Shown here: piece after piece, positions 50,641 to 62,655 of the stretch
How positions within the stretch are numbered: the first letter of the stretch is position 1
Layout: the number at the start of each line of letters is the position of its first letter
Assembly (NCBI GenBank): GCA_036250225.1
Contig: JAPZLL010000010.1
Coordinates: forward strand, 1,116,001-1,180,000
Origin: Cercophora sp. LCS_1
Taxonomy: Eukaryota > Ascomycota > Sordariomycetes > Sordariales > Lasiosphaeriaceae
Direction of reading: 5' to 3'
DNA: 64,000 nt
Notes under the pieces: generated by a model
The model's input: the letters and a program-made list of their open reading frames with translations, nothing else
The model's database searches: none
What the model was told of the DNA's origin: nothing
Translations under genes and position numbers: made by a program

Positions 50641-52127
50641 ATGATGCAAGCCCTTCTCCTCGGGGCCTGGACGATGAGTCTGCCATATCGAACCAACGCC
50701 CTCGTCAGCCAAGACGGTACCGGACGTCTCCCAGCAATGGGCTGGAATTCGTGGAACGAATACGCGTGCGACATCAGCGAGGACGTCTTTGTCACCGTCG
50801 CAAACCGCCTCGTCTCGCTAGGCTTGAAAGATCTCGGCTATGATTACGTCAACATTGACGACTGCTGGAGCGACAAGGAGCGGCGGAGAGATTCACAAAC
50901 ACAAGAGCTGCTTCCAGACTACAAAAAGTTCCCACAAGGAATCAGCCATACCGCCGAGCGGGTGCATGCCCTGGGTCTCAAGCTGGGTATCTACAGCGAC
51001 GCAGGGACTAACACCTGCGGCGGATACGCTGGCTCGCTTGGCTACGAGGAACTCGATGCTGCGACCTTTGCCAAATGGGGGATTGACTGCATGTTCCTCC
51101 CTCCGGACACTCCCATCCAGGGCTGACAGACATGGCAGACATCAAATACGACAACTGCAACGTCCCTTCAAACTGGACAGACGAGCATGAATACACGCCC
51201 GAAGGTCTCACCAGCACAGCACCGCCCAACTACGACTGGAGCACGTCTAACACGGCCAAGCGCTACAAGTCCATGGGTGACGCCCTCCAAAAGCAAGACC
51301 GCACGATCCAGTACTCGCTCTGTGCCTGGGGCCACGCCCACGTCGAACAATGGGGCAACGCAACCGGCCACAGCTGGCGCATGTGGGGAGACATCATGCC
51401 GGCATGGGCCGGTAAGGAGCAATGGAGCTGGGGACTGATGCCCATCATCAACCAAGCGTCGTTTCTGTGGAACTGGACCAACTTTTGGGGCCACAGCGAC
51501 TGGGATATGCTCGAGGTTGGGAACGGCAATCTCACGCTGGAGGAGAACCGGAGTCATTTTGCCATGTGGTGTGCGCTGAAGAGCCCGCTGATTATAGGGA
51601 CGCGACTGGACGCCATTACAGAGCCGATTCTGAGCATCTTGTCGAATAGGGAGTTGATTGACTTCAACCAGGATCCGGTGTATGGCGCTTCAGCGATGCC
51701 GTATAAGTGGGGGTTTAATCCGGATGAGACATCGGATTTGATCCACCCGGCCGAGTATTGGACGGGCTCATCAGTCAAGGGGATTCACGTGTTTTTGTTG
51801 AACACACAGGACCGAGGCGTCGTTATGAGCGCTGTGTTTGCCGAGATCCCCGGGCTGAAGACACTGGCTGACGAGGAATATCTTGTTCATGACATGTGGA
51901 GCGGGAGAGATCTCGGGACTTTTAAGGACCGGTTTGACATTGAGGTGAAGGAACATGATACTGCAGCTTTGAGGATTACTACTGTTGATGGTGAGTCAAA
52001 GCTTTGAACGTCGTGGCAGAGATGCTGACAGTGCTCAGGGAAACATCCCAATCCGAGCTGGTCACCGCGGCAAAGCGTGTCTGAGGAGGTGCAGTCAGTG
52101 TCAGTCCAGATGTTTGACGTTCGATGA
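50641..52127 (+). CDS. GH27 alpha-galactosidase, secreted
   Basis: Three exons (50641-51088, 51139-51990, 52039-52127) give 462 aa. The first intron (50 bp) needs a GC-AG pair (donor GCATGT, acceptor GGCAG); only this join yields WGIDYIKYDNC, which contains the family nucleophile Asp. The second intron is GTGAGT...CTCAG. Other GH27 motifs are MGWNSWN, YDYVNIDDCW, YSDAGTNTCGGY, WRMWGDI (acid/base Asp) and WNDPDM-like WDMLEVGN. A signal peptide (MMQALLLGAWTMSL) is probable. The enzyme removes terminal alpha-galactose from galactomannan or raffinose sugars. No binding module is attached. Confidence 0.9.
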
Positions 52128-52404
52128 GAAACCGACTGGAGGACTGATCGTGCCGATGTTGACCAGTGTAAAAAAAGTCAACAGCACAGGAACAGGTTTA
52201 TCCGATTCGACATGCATGTTTGGGGGGCACGAGTTTGGTAACATTTTGACACACGAAAAGTTCTAAGTCACGGCTTACCTCACTTTCGAAGACTGGGCAG
52301 TGGAAGTCAAGAAGAGAAGTCATGATACATCAATTACATTACTGGTAGCTTCAAAAATCCAACGAATATTTACATGTCAAAACCACAACGACATCATCCA
52401 TTAC

Positions 52405-55202
52405 TCAAAGGTTCATCAATCCCAAGACAACCACTCCAAACACAACAGCTATCCCTGACGTGCCCAAAATGCCCGCCCCGGCGACAACAACAGGGGGCTT
52501 GATCCCGGCAGTGCCGTTGCCAGGGTTTCCGGGAGCTGCCGTGTAGTAAGGTCCCCCACCGGGAGCAACGGCGGTAGCGAGAGTCGTCTCTGCCCCACTC
52601 CAGCCCGTGGGCTTGGCCGGAGGCTCACCGTCCCATGCAGGCTTGCCACCGCTGGGTTTGAGGGGAACATCCCCGTCCCACGCTGGCTTGCCACCCTCGC
52701 TCCCACCGGTAGGTTTCGCCAGGCCAGGGAGCCCGGTCAGGACCGGAATGCCACCCCTCGACGGCCCGGCGGCAGTTGGCCTCGGGCCAACTGGGTGTCT
52801 GGCGGTAAAAGTAGACGCGAAAGGGTCTTCACTGCATCCAGGGACAACGCGAGGTGTGGCACGAGCCAGGTCGACAGGCACAACGGTGATTGGGAACAAG
52901 GCGGTGCGGGTGGCTCCCGCAGAGGCGCATCCGTGACCGGCGGCGGAGCAGATGAAGGTCTGAGGAATGGCGTAGGTGCCGGTGGTGGCGGGGCAGACGG
53001 TCAGGTGAGCAGTGATGATTTCTGTGACGACGGCACCGGCGTGGCAGGCTGTCTTGTGAGGGGCACACGAGGTGATGGTTGACGTGGTGGTGTGGGTGAA
53101 GGTGATGACAGTGCGGGTCGACGTCGGGTCGACGGACCAGGCTGAAGATGCGGAAGCGGAAGCGGACGCTGAGATGGAGATGCTGACTGACGAGCTCACG
53201 GCGGCTGAGACTGAAGACGCGGAGGTTGAGACGTCCGAGCTGGCCGGGGCGGCGGACGAGACAGCGGACGAAGCGGAGCTAACAATTGACGATGCGGAGG
53301 CCGATGCTGAAGCGGAAACGTAGGAGCTCGCGGATGAGATGGCCGAGCTGATTGTTGACGAAATGTCGTCATCGGGGTCACAGTAGTCGTCCTCGGAAAC
53401 AATGGAGCTTGCAGCCGAGGCAGATGCTTGAGCAGAGCTCGCCAGGGATGCTGAAGCCGTGATAGACGAGGGAGAAGCTGAACTGATAGCCGATGACGCG
53501 ACGGACGAAACAGCAGACGAAGGCGGCGCGCTACTGGCCGAGCTGGCCTGGCTTGAAACGGCCGAGACAATAGAGCTCACCTGGCTGGACACAGCAGAGG
53601 CCGAAGATGCAGCCGACGAAACCGAAGCAATAGACGAGATAGCGGAGGAGACTGCGGACGAGGCGACCGCGCTGCTGGCGGAACTGGCTTGGCTGGACGC
53701 AACAGACACGGACGACGCAACAGATGATGCGGCAGACGAGGCAGCGGACGAAACCGACGCCGAGATCGAGGCGGGGGCCGACGAGACGACCGATGACGCA
53801 GCAGAAGCAGAAGCAGACGCTGACGACACGACCGTAGAGCTGGCGACAACGGGAGCGCAGGCAGCACCCACCGACGGCACCGCGTCGGCACCTTTGCCAA
53901 TGGCGACCAGGTTGGTGCCACAGTCAGCGGCCTGGGCAAAGTGCAAGTTCCGGTTATCCCAGTCAAAAACGACATATGCGGAGCGGAGGAATGAGTCGCC
54001 GAGAACGGCGAAGGCTGAGATGCACGTTAGACAAACGCTGGCACACGTAAAGTTGGACGCTACTCACAATCCTCGACCGCGCCGAGAACACACAAATTCG
54101 TGTTGGGGTAACGCCAGACAAACTCATAATAAGGAACTTTGATCGTCTTTGTCGCAAAGACAAAGTCGATCGATCCACCCTCACCTACGTCCAGGCAGTC
54201 AACAAGGTAGAGATCGGCGCTGGGGACGTATTGCGCGCTGGGGAAGGCGGCAACAAGCTTGTTGAAGATTTGCGTCGGGAACGCGCTGAGTTGCCTCGAG
54301 CTGTCGATGGCCACGGGTTGGCCCTTGCCCCCGGCTGGCACGGTGTAGACGTTGACGACGGTGCCGTCGGCCTGCGTGACCGAGAGCCCCGCCAGATAAA
54401 CCCAGAACCTGGTCCAGCCGTCCGGAGACTGCGCAGCCGGGATAATGGGGATCTTGACCAGCTCTCCCTCAAACTTGCCCGTATCAATTCCGCCAAACAC
54501 CACGGATCCCTGTGCACTGTCGTAGCCCCGTAGATCCAGACTGAAGGCCCTGCTGTTGATGAGGCTTTGCTGGGCTAGCGAGTCGAGTAGGAAGGGATAC
54601 GGGCTGCTCCACCCCAAAAGGTCGGGCGCGAGACCGAGAGTCCCGAAGACCCGGCTTCCGCTGTCGTATGCAGCTCCAAAGATCTGACTCGTGATAGTGG
54701 CGGCTGTCAGTGTCAAACGTTAGCGTGTCTGCGTACGGTAGGTACCGACGGGTCGAATCTGGGACCGCTGCTTACACCCGACCCCGACGTAATCGCCGAC
54801 GTACTCAAAGTTCACGTATCCCTCCGCGTATGTGACAGACCCTTGGACGCCGTAGTCGACTAATGACCCCGAAGACGTAAACCGCGGCTGGGACTGACAA
54901 AAGCTCGGATCGGCAGACTTGGAGCATGTCGGATTTGCCCACGTTTCTGATGAAAAAGTATCAATCAGGAATGGAACACTTTGGGCAAAGTTGCCGAGCT
55001 TGAGGTTGATGGTATAGTAGGTCGTCTGGTGGACCTTGGAGCCGACATCCAACTGTCGCTTGGTGTGGTTCGCGGCAACGTCACCCCTCGGCACGATAGG
55101 GAAACGAATGAACCCGTCCTGAGAGACGACGTCGTCCGGGACTGCCAGCACTGCAGTTGGTAGCGCGGCCGCTAGGAGGCCAACGAGCCATGGTGAAGGC
55201 AT
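52405..55202 (-). CDS. A1 aspartic protease with long Ser/Ala tail and GPI signal
   Basis: Three exons (55202-54776, 54703-54068, 54014-52405) with introns of 72 and 53 bp, both phase 1, give 890 aa. A signal peptide (LVGLLAAALPTAVLA) and a short propeptide with a KR site (NHTKRQ) precede a pepsin-like domain. The first active-site motif is LIDTFSSETW (DTF where DTG is usual) and the second is AIDSSRQLS. The fold ends near LGDSFLRSAYVVFD. From about residue 380 a tail of roughly 270 residues consists almost only of Ser, Ala and Val, then a Thr/Pro part, Gly/Pro/Lys repeats (KPAWDG) and a hydrophobic GPI-anchor signal. This is the yapsin/GPI-protease layout with an extreme stalk. Activity is uncertain because of the DTF variant. 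Confidence 0.85.
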
Positions 55203-56034
55203 GGCGAAGGTGCAACGAGTGACGAAACAAAAGACCAAAACGAGTGTTGAGTGCCGACGGGCTCAAACAGAGACCCACAAACGAGAGGAAGGGCAGACAG
55301 CAGTGACGGGAATACCGTGTGCGCCGCCACATGGCGGACTCCATCGTTTTATCAAACGGGATTGTGGGAGCAGTTGCAGCCGCCCTCGAGCTCAGCTCGA
55401 TCCAGAACGTTGAAAGGTCCAAGCTAAGCTTTATCGGGAGGGACTATCAAGCATGTTCCACTAGTTTCGGCTGCCAGCTCCTTGGCGACTCACTAGTGCG
55501 CGGTCTGAAGTCTCGGATTCTTGGCAGGGGAACAGCACGTCAAAATCTGATCAAATATCAACAACGCGCAGAATCATTGCCACTCTATCGTGTAGATAAC
55601 TTCGAAAGGCAAGCATGACCAGAGAGGAACAAAACGAAACTCATCACCACGTTTCCAACACCCGGCGTAGGACGGCGCTCGATTTCACGGTCCATCTCCA
55701 AATTTTTGTTTGGGCCAAGAGCTGAAAGCCAGGGGTCCAGATCCGCCAAAGCAGGACGCTCCGGGCTCACAACGATGACCCCTGCAGGGGGCGTCAACAC
55801 CAACCCCACCACGCGTTTCTGCACCAATCGTCGACGACACGCATCTTAGAATATGGGGCTTCAATCCGGGTCAACCTTTTCGCTGGTTCTTGCTTTTGCT
55901 CGAAGACGCGACCTTCAACTTTTAGGTGTTATGAATCCATGATCACCACCCAACCCACAGAGCTCCATCCGAAAACGCAACCAGCACTTTCCATCGCCAA
56001 GTGTTGCGCGGATACCCAACGATTCTCTACCTAC
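55203..56034. other. Intergenic
   Basis: Promoter of the aspartic protease gene (left) and 3' side of the LysM gene (right). No gene seen. Confidence 0.5.
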
Positions 56035-57227
56035 CTACGCAACCCCAACACAGGCAAAATAGTCGGCATACAGCATGGTGCAGTCCGCCCTCGCAAACGG
56101 GTTCCACCGCACAATCTCCTGCGGCGAGATGCGATGCCGACTAGCAATCGTCTCGCACGTGTCTCCTCTCCGGACATAGTAGAACGTCTGGCAGTTTGTG
56201 ACCATGTCGGGCTGGTGCGGGAGGGGCGTGGCGATTCCGTTTCGTCCGAGACTTGGGGCCGCAGGTACTTCGATTGTCCGTGTTGCTGTTGCTGTTGCTG
56301 TTGCTGTTGTAGTTGCGAGTGAAGTGACTGTCGCGACACGTGTGACGGTTGTTGATCGAGTGACTGGCAGCGTAGTCGTAATAGTCCGAAGCGCACTGAT
56401 CGTTGACGTTATGGTAATGGGGGTGGTGATAACTCTTGTGACTGGAAGTGTGGTGACAGCCGTTTGAGTTGTTAGGACCGTCGTTAGTGCAGCGACTGTG
56501 ACTGTCGTAGTGACCAATCTCGTGATCGAAGACGTGCTAGGGGATGTGATGGTGATCTTCTCAGTGTGGGTCAAACTCTGGACTTCTGTCGCGCTGATAG
56601 TGATCGGAGACGCTGTCACAGTAATTAAGACGGTGTTGATCAGCGAGACCCGTTCGGTCAGGGTGATAGCCGATGAAGATGTGACAGTGATCATTTGGGT
56701 GTCGGATATTGTAGTGCTGACAGTGGAGGTGATGGGAACTGTGACGTTCACCTGGACTGGTGATGTCACAGTGGCGATGGACGAGACTGTGAAGCTTGTG
56801 GTGAATATTAGAGTCTCTGTCAGTGTACTGACAGCAGTAGCGCTCGGTCCCGCCAAGTCTGTTTTGGTCACAGTGACTGATACGGCGGAGAGATGAGGAT
56901 TCGCTTCAGCAACACAAAATGACTGGTTGACCTGAAGTGCATCACATGGAAGAGACAAGGAGGGATTCTGGAGAATATTTTCAGCGCGTGGTCTGCTGTG
57001 GCATCGATGACGTTTACCCATTGCACAAAATCGACGGGAGACACTTCAAACTCCGCTTCCACCCGGCCACATGTCCAATCACCGGTATTGTCAAGCCACC
57101 AGGTGCAATACTTTGTTGTTGCTGGGTCAAAGCCATATTTCGGAATGACGTTCCGTATTGATTTGTGGCCGCCCGCTGTTGCACTCTTCGCGGCGAGTAA
57201 GGGAAATAAGAGACTTGACGGATGCAT
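56035..57227 (-). CDS. Secreted protein with two LysM domains and a long Ser/Thr linker
   Basis: Two exons (57227-57018 and 56967-56035) with a 50-bp intron (GTAAAC...TCCAG, phase 0) give 380 aa. A short signal peptide (HPSSLLFPLLAAKSATA) leads to a first LysM-like unit: YCTWWLDNTGDWTC...VSPVDFVQW, then NPSL...LPCDALQVNQSFC, joined by the splice. A linker of about 230 residues is nearly all Thr, Ser, Val and Ile, with TVTS- and ITVT-type repeats and an ATATAT segment encoded by a (GTTGCT)n run near 56281. A second LysM (NCQTFYYVRRGDTCETIASRHRIS, EIVRWNP) closes the chain. LysM binds chitin; secreted fungal LysM proteins can protect hyphae or blunt plant recognition. No chitinase domain is present. 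Confidence 0.85.
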
Positions 57228-57742
57228 CACGATTGATGCTTGTGCTGTCAAAATGATGCAATCTCGAAGCGTGAATTTCTGAGAAGTCCCAAAGGGGAAA
57301 ACACCCGTCTGCATCCTGGACTCTTTATGTTCAAGTGCTGCCCGAGACTCATGCAATCGTGTACCTTTTGCATGTGAATAAATGAATTAGATTGATGCGG
57401 TTGAATCAAGCAGCGGGCTTACAGTCGTATCAAGATAAAGTATTTGGTTCTCGACGCAGTCCACGTCAGCAAGAAAGCTCGCGTGTTTGCTCATATACAA
57501 CGTGCATGCATATTCGGTTACGATCTTCGGCGACCTGACCAACCAGCGTGTGGAGGTGGCACAGCAAGCTACCCCTCCATCTCTTCATCGGTCGGGAAAC
57601 ATAATATGAAGTTGAAGATTGATGAATTATTACCTGAGAAATACACTAGGTAAGTCCCAAAACCAAGCTCCATTGTTAAACCCGTCGAGTTACCTTGCGT
57701 CTCACTTTTGACCGTCCGACTCGGAGCAATGTTTAGATGGAA
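57228..57742. other. Intergenic
   Basis: This lies between the start of the LysM gene and the end of the FAS1 gene, both on the minus strand. No gene seen. Confidence 0.5.
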
Positions 57743-58898
57743 CTACAGATTGAATAGACCAGCCGCGGCAGCCAAGACAGCAATTTCACCGAGAGCAGCG
57801 GAGTTCATCCCAGCGGCACCAGTAACAACTGTTCCAGTTGCGGACGGAGCAATTCCCGTGGATGTGGGCGTAGCATTAGCGTTCGAAGGGATTAGGACCC
57901 TGAAACCGTTAGCATCTTCAGCAACATTTTATCGAGACCTGTGTTGTAGACTTACTCGTCAATGACATGAACAACGCCATTCTTGACCAGAATGTTGGGC
58001 TTCACGACCTGGGCATCATTCACAAAGATGCCATTCCCCTGTACAGTAAAGGTGACCTCGCCTCCCTGCACCGTCTGAGCAGTCCCGTTGCCAACGTCAG
58101 AGCTGTAGACGACAACGCCGGGGATGACGTGGTATCCGAGCACGGCGGTCAGCTCTTCAATGGTCAGGTTGGCTGCGACGGCACTGATGGCGTCGAAAGC
58201 GGCATTGTTGGGGGCGAAGAGGGTCAGCTGGTCAAGATCGGACAGCGTGTTGACCAAGTTGGCCTGCACGACGGCCGCGGTGAGAGATGTCAGGTCATTC
58301 TCAGCAAGAGCGTCAGTGAGGTTAGGCGGGATTGAGAGGACGTTGTCGATGACGTGGATGGTACCGCCGGTGAAGTTGAAGTCCTGCAAGAGAGCGGCTG
58401 TCAGCATACGGCCTATGAGACCAAGGGAAGATGACGTACAGTTGCCTGAACCTTGGCTTCAGCGCCGTTCCCGGTGGTGATGACGACAGTCCCGTCCTCA
58501 GCCTGTGCTCGAAGGCGTTGACCGCCAGAGACGGTGCTGAATGCGGGATCCGTCATGAGTGTGGGGACAAAGGCGGGATCTGACGCACCCAAAAGGTCTG
58601 ACGCGTAGAACGTGCCGTTGAGGACGTGGTAAGTCAAGAGGGTGGCAACGAACCCGGGGTCGGACTGCACTTTGGCTGCTACAGCCGGGTCGGCGAGGAT
58701 AGCGCTGAATGCCTGATCGCTGGGTGCGAGGATGGTGATGCCCTGGAGGCCAGCAAGGGTGTTGACAAGCTCAGGTTGTTGGCCGAGCAAGCTGACGAGC
58801 GTCGACAAGCTATTGTTGTGGGAGGCAAGGACATCAGACAGGCTCTGCGCACACGCCTGCTGGGCTGCTGCGAGGCAAAGAGCTTTCTTAATCTGCAT
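57743..58898 (-). CDS. Fasciclin (FAS1) domain protein, GPI-anchored
   Basis: Three exons (58898-58440, 58383-57956, 57899-57743), both introns 56 bp, give 347 aa. After a signal peptide (KKALCLAAAQQACA) come two FAS1 domains. The first has ITILAPSDQAFSAIL and LTYHVLNGTFYASDL; the second has LTLFAPNNAAFDAI, VLGYHVIPGVVVYSSD and VHVIDE. The last exon adds a Thr/Ala-rich segment and a hydrophobic tail (EIAVLAAAAGLFNL) typical of a GPI signal. FAS1 proteins mediate adhesion at the cell surface. N-glycosylation sequons are present in both domains. Confidence 0.9.
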
Positions 58899-60741
58899 CG
58901 TGAATGTTGAAGTGGGGTTATCCTGAGGAATGAAACAACTAGAGTTGGGGACGAGGAGAATCGTGGACTAGGCGAACGCTTGGGATACTTGATGGCAAGA
59001 CTCAAACAAGAGTTAGCGGGAGACGGCGGTTACGTTATATAGTCGACTTGAGGCTCAGCTACTCTTTCTCACCCGCCAGCACGCCCTTGACCAAGTTCGA
59101 GTCCATCGCAGCCGAGGTGCCAAGACATCTTCCTTCCAAGCTGTGGTGGGGACAAAGACAAGGAAGCCTCGACGCCATGGCTGGATGCGAAGAAGACAAC
59201 CAACGAGGTCGACGATTCCTGTTGATGGCGCCAGATCTTGCGTGGCTGCAAGGGCTGGGCATCGGGGCGCCGGGGACTCGAGATCGGACATTGCCAGGGC
59301 AATGAAACGATGCGGACCGTTGCGGAAGGTCTTGGCGCTGTTGTTCGCGGAATTTTGTCACTGATGACAAAGAATGCGAACCGACGAGCTTGACGTCGTG
59401 GGAACTTCTGACGTCTTCGCCTCGGCACTGGAAGGTTCGGATGCGAAGACAACCAATCAGAGAGGTCCAGGACTCACACAACACCAACTTGGCGATCGAG
59501 CTACAGAGTGGACCCGCCATCGTGATCTCGTCAATCGGGCTGTGCAGCCACGCTTCGGCATGGCATGCCAGGATTTACCGCAGAAACCCGGGACGCATTA
59601 TTAAGCTAATTACGGAGTGCAGTTCTCCGCGAGTATGGAAAAGTCGGCGCGTTCCTCGGGGAGAAGGAGTGAAGAATGAGTCCAACCGCTAACACTGGAA
59701 TCATCTATCTCGTATTGTACAAGAAAACAGCATAGGTTCAAATTTGCCTAAAGGGCATTAAATGGTTTCAAGGAATTTTCCAAGAGCTAAATAATAATGA
59801 CTTTTGCAACAAATGCTGTTTTTGAAGTTCTTCCGCTTGTTCTCTCTACCTTCGTCCCCTTGCAAAGGCGTGCATCTCCTCATGGGAGGCCGGTGTTTCT
59901 GTCCAAGGTGCACTTGGCATTTGAACTCTTTATTCACACCACTTCAAGTACCAGGCCGAGAGATTAATTTGGGTTGCTATAGTCTAATACCTAGTTCTCA
60001 GAACCGTTTTTGCCCTTGATGCAAAGCATGACCCAGCAAAACACCACATCATGGCGTGAAACGTGAGATGACGATCAAGTTACCTACTTTCAAACGGCCG
60101 CCAATCTCAGAGCGGCGACTTGGCAGATACTACGATGCTGACTCTTGGCCGCGATGATGAGCCGGGCAATCAAAAGTTCTCTTGGGCGGATTTTGAGTTG
60201 GGGCACTGTCTTGATTGTGGATGAAGAAAATCCGAGCTGATGTGAAGTGAGCCGATTTCCCGAGACTGCCGCTATGGCACCAAAGGATCCGCGGATTATT
60301 GACGCGGCCCGACCCAACTGGCATCGTGGAGGGTGGGGGCTATGTGGCAGTAATCGGCAACAGTCACCGTCATCGGACACAAATGCATTCAGCCCAACTT
60401 GGCAGACAAATCAGCGTCTCCAACGGCCAACTTTGGGGCCTTGGTGCCCAGCCACATGCAATATTCGGGCAAGTTAACATGCAAGAACCCCCCCATTACA
60501 GCGTCGTCCCGCCCGTAAGCCACGCCCGGTTCTTGCGAGCTGGCTCTGTGGCGCCTGCAGCGACCTTGTGTGAATCCTGCAGCCTCGCATCTTGGGCCCT
60601 CGAAAAGGATGAGGATGGCGTGCATAATAATAACGGCCCCAACTTGGGGATCCAAGCCAAAACAGCTTCTCCAACTCCCTTGGATTTTCAGATTCGGCTG
60701 GCTATTGCACTCAGGTTTGCACTCCGTTTCGCAAAATTGCC
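58899..60741. other. Intergenic, about 1.8 kb, divergent promoters
   Basis: This lies between the starts of the FAS1 gene (minus) and the 7-TM-like gene (plus). Overlapping frames show no motif. AT-rich at 59690-59830. Confidence 0.5.
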
Positions 60742-62267
60742 ATGAGTGCTGTGACGACTTCGACTTTGTCGCTGCTCCCTACTCCAACGCCTCCGCCCTT
60801 ATCATGGCAGAACCCGCCGATTTCGTCATTCAACTTTAGCAGGAACTGCACCGCGGCGGGGATATGGGTGGCCTCCGACGAGGTAGAGTACATTGCAACC
60901 CTCAACTATATCCGCGACTCGCTACCCGATGACTTCTCGCCGCCGCCGTCCGACTACCAAATCTTTGAGTGGTTCACGTCTAACGTCGCGCACAACAACC
61001 AGACGCTGTACATGCGAATGGCCGAAGTCGCCATCTCCGAGTGCCGATACGAAGCCTGCCGCTCGCTCGACTGGCAGGGCATCGCCGACCTCGCCGGGAT
61101 AGGAATGGTCATCACGTACTTTCTCGAAGCCGGTTTCACTAGCGTATTGTTGCTCCTGCTTTCGCTCGACTGTCATTTCTCCGAGACCTCGCAAGTTGGA
61201 ACCTGGCTGTCGTACATCGGAGTTCCGACACCACACATCCCCTACCGACTGTCGGCTGCATTGTATGGATGTCTGGACGAGTTCCTCAACAGCGCGACCG
61301 TGTTTGCGATTTCCATGCTTGCCGCTTCCATCTTTGAGAACTCGTACAACACCATGACCAAGGGCGAAGAAAGCACTGTCTATGCGACGCTGCTCTCCAT
61401 CCTTCTCCCCATCTTTACCGTTTTCCCCGTCGCCATTTTGCAGGCGACCGCACGTGGAAGTCTGCGCCGTGCCCGCCTGCGGACGACCATCTGGATGCTC
61501 TTGGTCGTTTTGGTCATTGCGACATCCATCCTTGGCATGACGACGTTTCGGATCCTCAGCGATGACGATGGCCCGGATTTCTATGCTGACCGTTCGGCCC
61601 AGCAGTCGTTTGAGCGGTGGTGCGCCCCGAAAGAGGACGAGTTTTCGGTTCGGCCGGCGTTCAAGGTCGCTGCTATTGTCTTTGGTGTCTTTTCAGGCGT
61701 ATGGTTTGTTGTTGTCTTCAACTTTATGCAGATCCCGTTCTTGGAGACGGCAAGGTGGGCCGTCAAGCTCCGAGAGGTTTGGTGGCTGGTGGTCTCTGGG
61801 CTGAGCTTCGTTGGCATGTGGACGTACCTTGCCCTGTTCACTGAGTATCGGCGATTGATCGTCGAGAGGGCGGGTTTCTCGCAGCAGGACACGCGGTGGA
61901 GTGTTGGCCAAGTGCTTGCCTTGGCGACCTGGACACCCGTGATTGTGGATTTCTTGTACATCCTCGTGTGTAAGTTCATGCTTTTGCCCACCATTGGTGC
62001 ATCGGTCATACTGAACGGTTTGCAGTTGGGCCCCAGGCTGGACTTGAGGGTCGCGTATCGAAGAAGTGGCACGTTTCCGTTGGACAAAAACAGCAGGGCA
62101 GCCAAGAAAAGATCACCATGCCCCAGGACAAGGCGCCTTTGGTCGATGATGTGGAACTCGACTTTCCCAGTCCCGAGTTCCCTTATGCTCGATCGTCCCC
62201 GAGGGAAGATGCAGAATTACTTCAGCGAAGTTTGGGATACAGCCCGACATTTCGACGCCCTGGGTGA
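60742..62267 (+). CDS. Seven-helix membrane protein, function unknown
   Basis: Two exons (60742-61969 and 62026-62267) with a 56-bp intron (GTAAGT...TGCAG, phase 1) give 489 aa. The N-terminal 115 residues are polar, with sequons (NFS, NCT, NQT) and three Cys, and have no classical signal peptide. Seven hydrophobic segments follow, among them ITYFLEAGFTSVLLLLLSL, ATLLSILLPIFTVFPVAIL, WMLLVVLVIATSILGM, AAIVFGVFSGVWFVVVF and VWWLVVSGLSFVGMWTYLAL. The spliced C-terminus is soluble and charged (SVGQKQQGSQEK, DDVELDFPSPEF). The outside-N/seven-helix/inside-C layout is receptor-like, but no receptor family is recognised. Confidence 0.8.
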
Positions 62268-62655
62268 GACTGCGGGACGACCCATATGACCGACTTTAGT
62301 ATTGGTTGAGGGCAAAGTTTGGTTGCAAGGGGAAGGGGAAAGGGATTTCCGGTCTGGTTTCTCTCACAGTTTGTCAAGAATGCATGGAGACTGCATTAGC
62401 ATGGACGGTCCTTCGCATACCTAGACATAATTCTTAGTAACAAATACATTTCAATCCTTGATGCTTTGAATCTCTGGACTTCACCAGCACAAGCTTTTGA
62501 CAGGAGAAATAAGTTTCTAAAATGAGAGCATGTGAAACCAAATCTCAAGGTCCATTTTGCCACAAGACTGAAAGCACCTTGATGGATACACCTTTGTGAA
62601 GAAATACTGACACATTCCGTTACATTCCAATATTTCCATTACATACTCAGCCCCT
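62268..62655. other. Intergenic, convergent 3' ends
   Basis: Downstream regions of the seven-helix gene and of the phytase-like gene. AT-rich, no gene. Confidence 0.5.

Noticed and set aside
53072..54142. Long plus-strand open frame rich in Glu/Asp/Ala
   Set aside because: It is antisense to the Ser/Ala repeat tail of the aspartic protease gene; Ser/Ala codons read backwards give open acidic frames.
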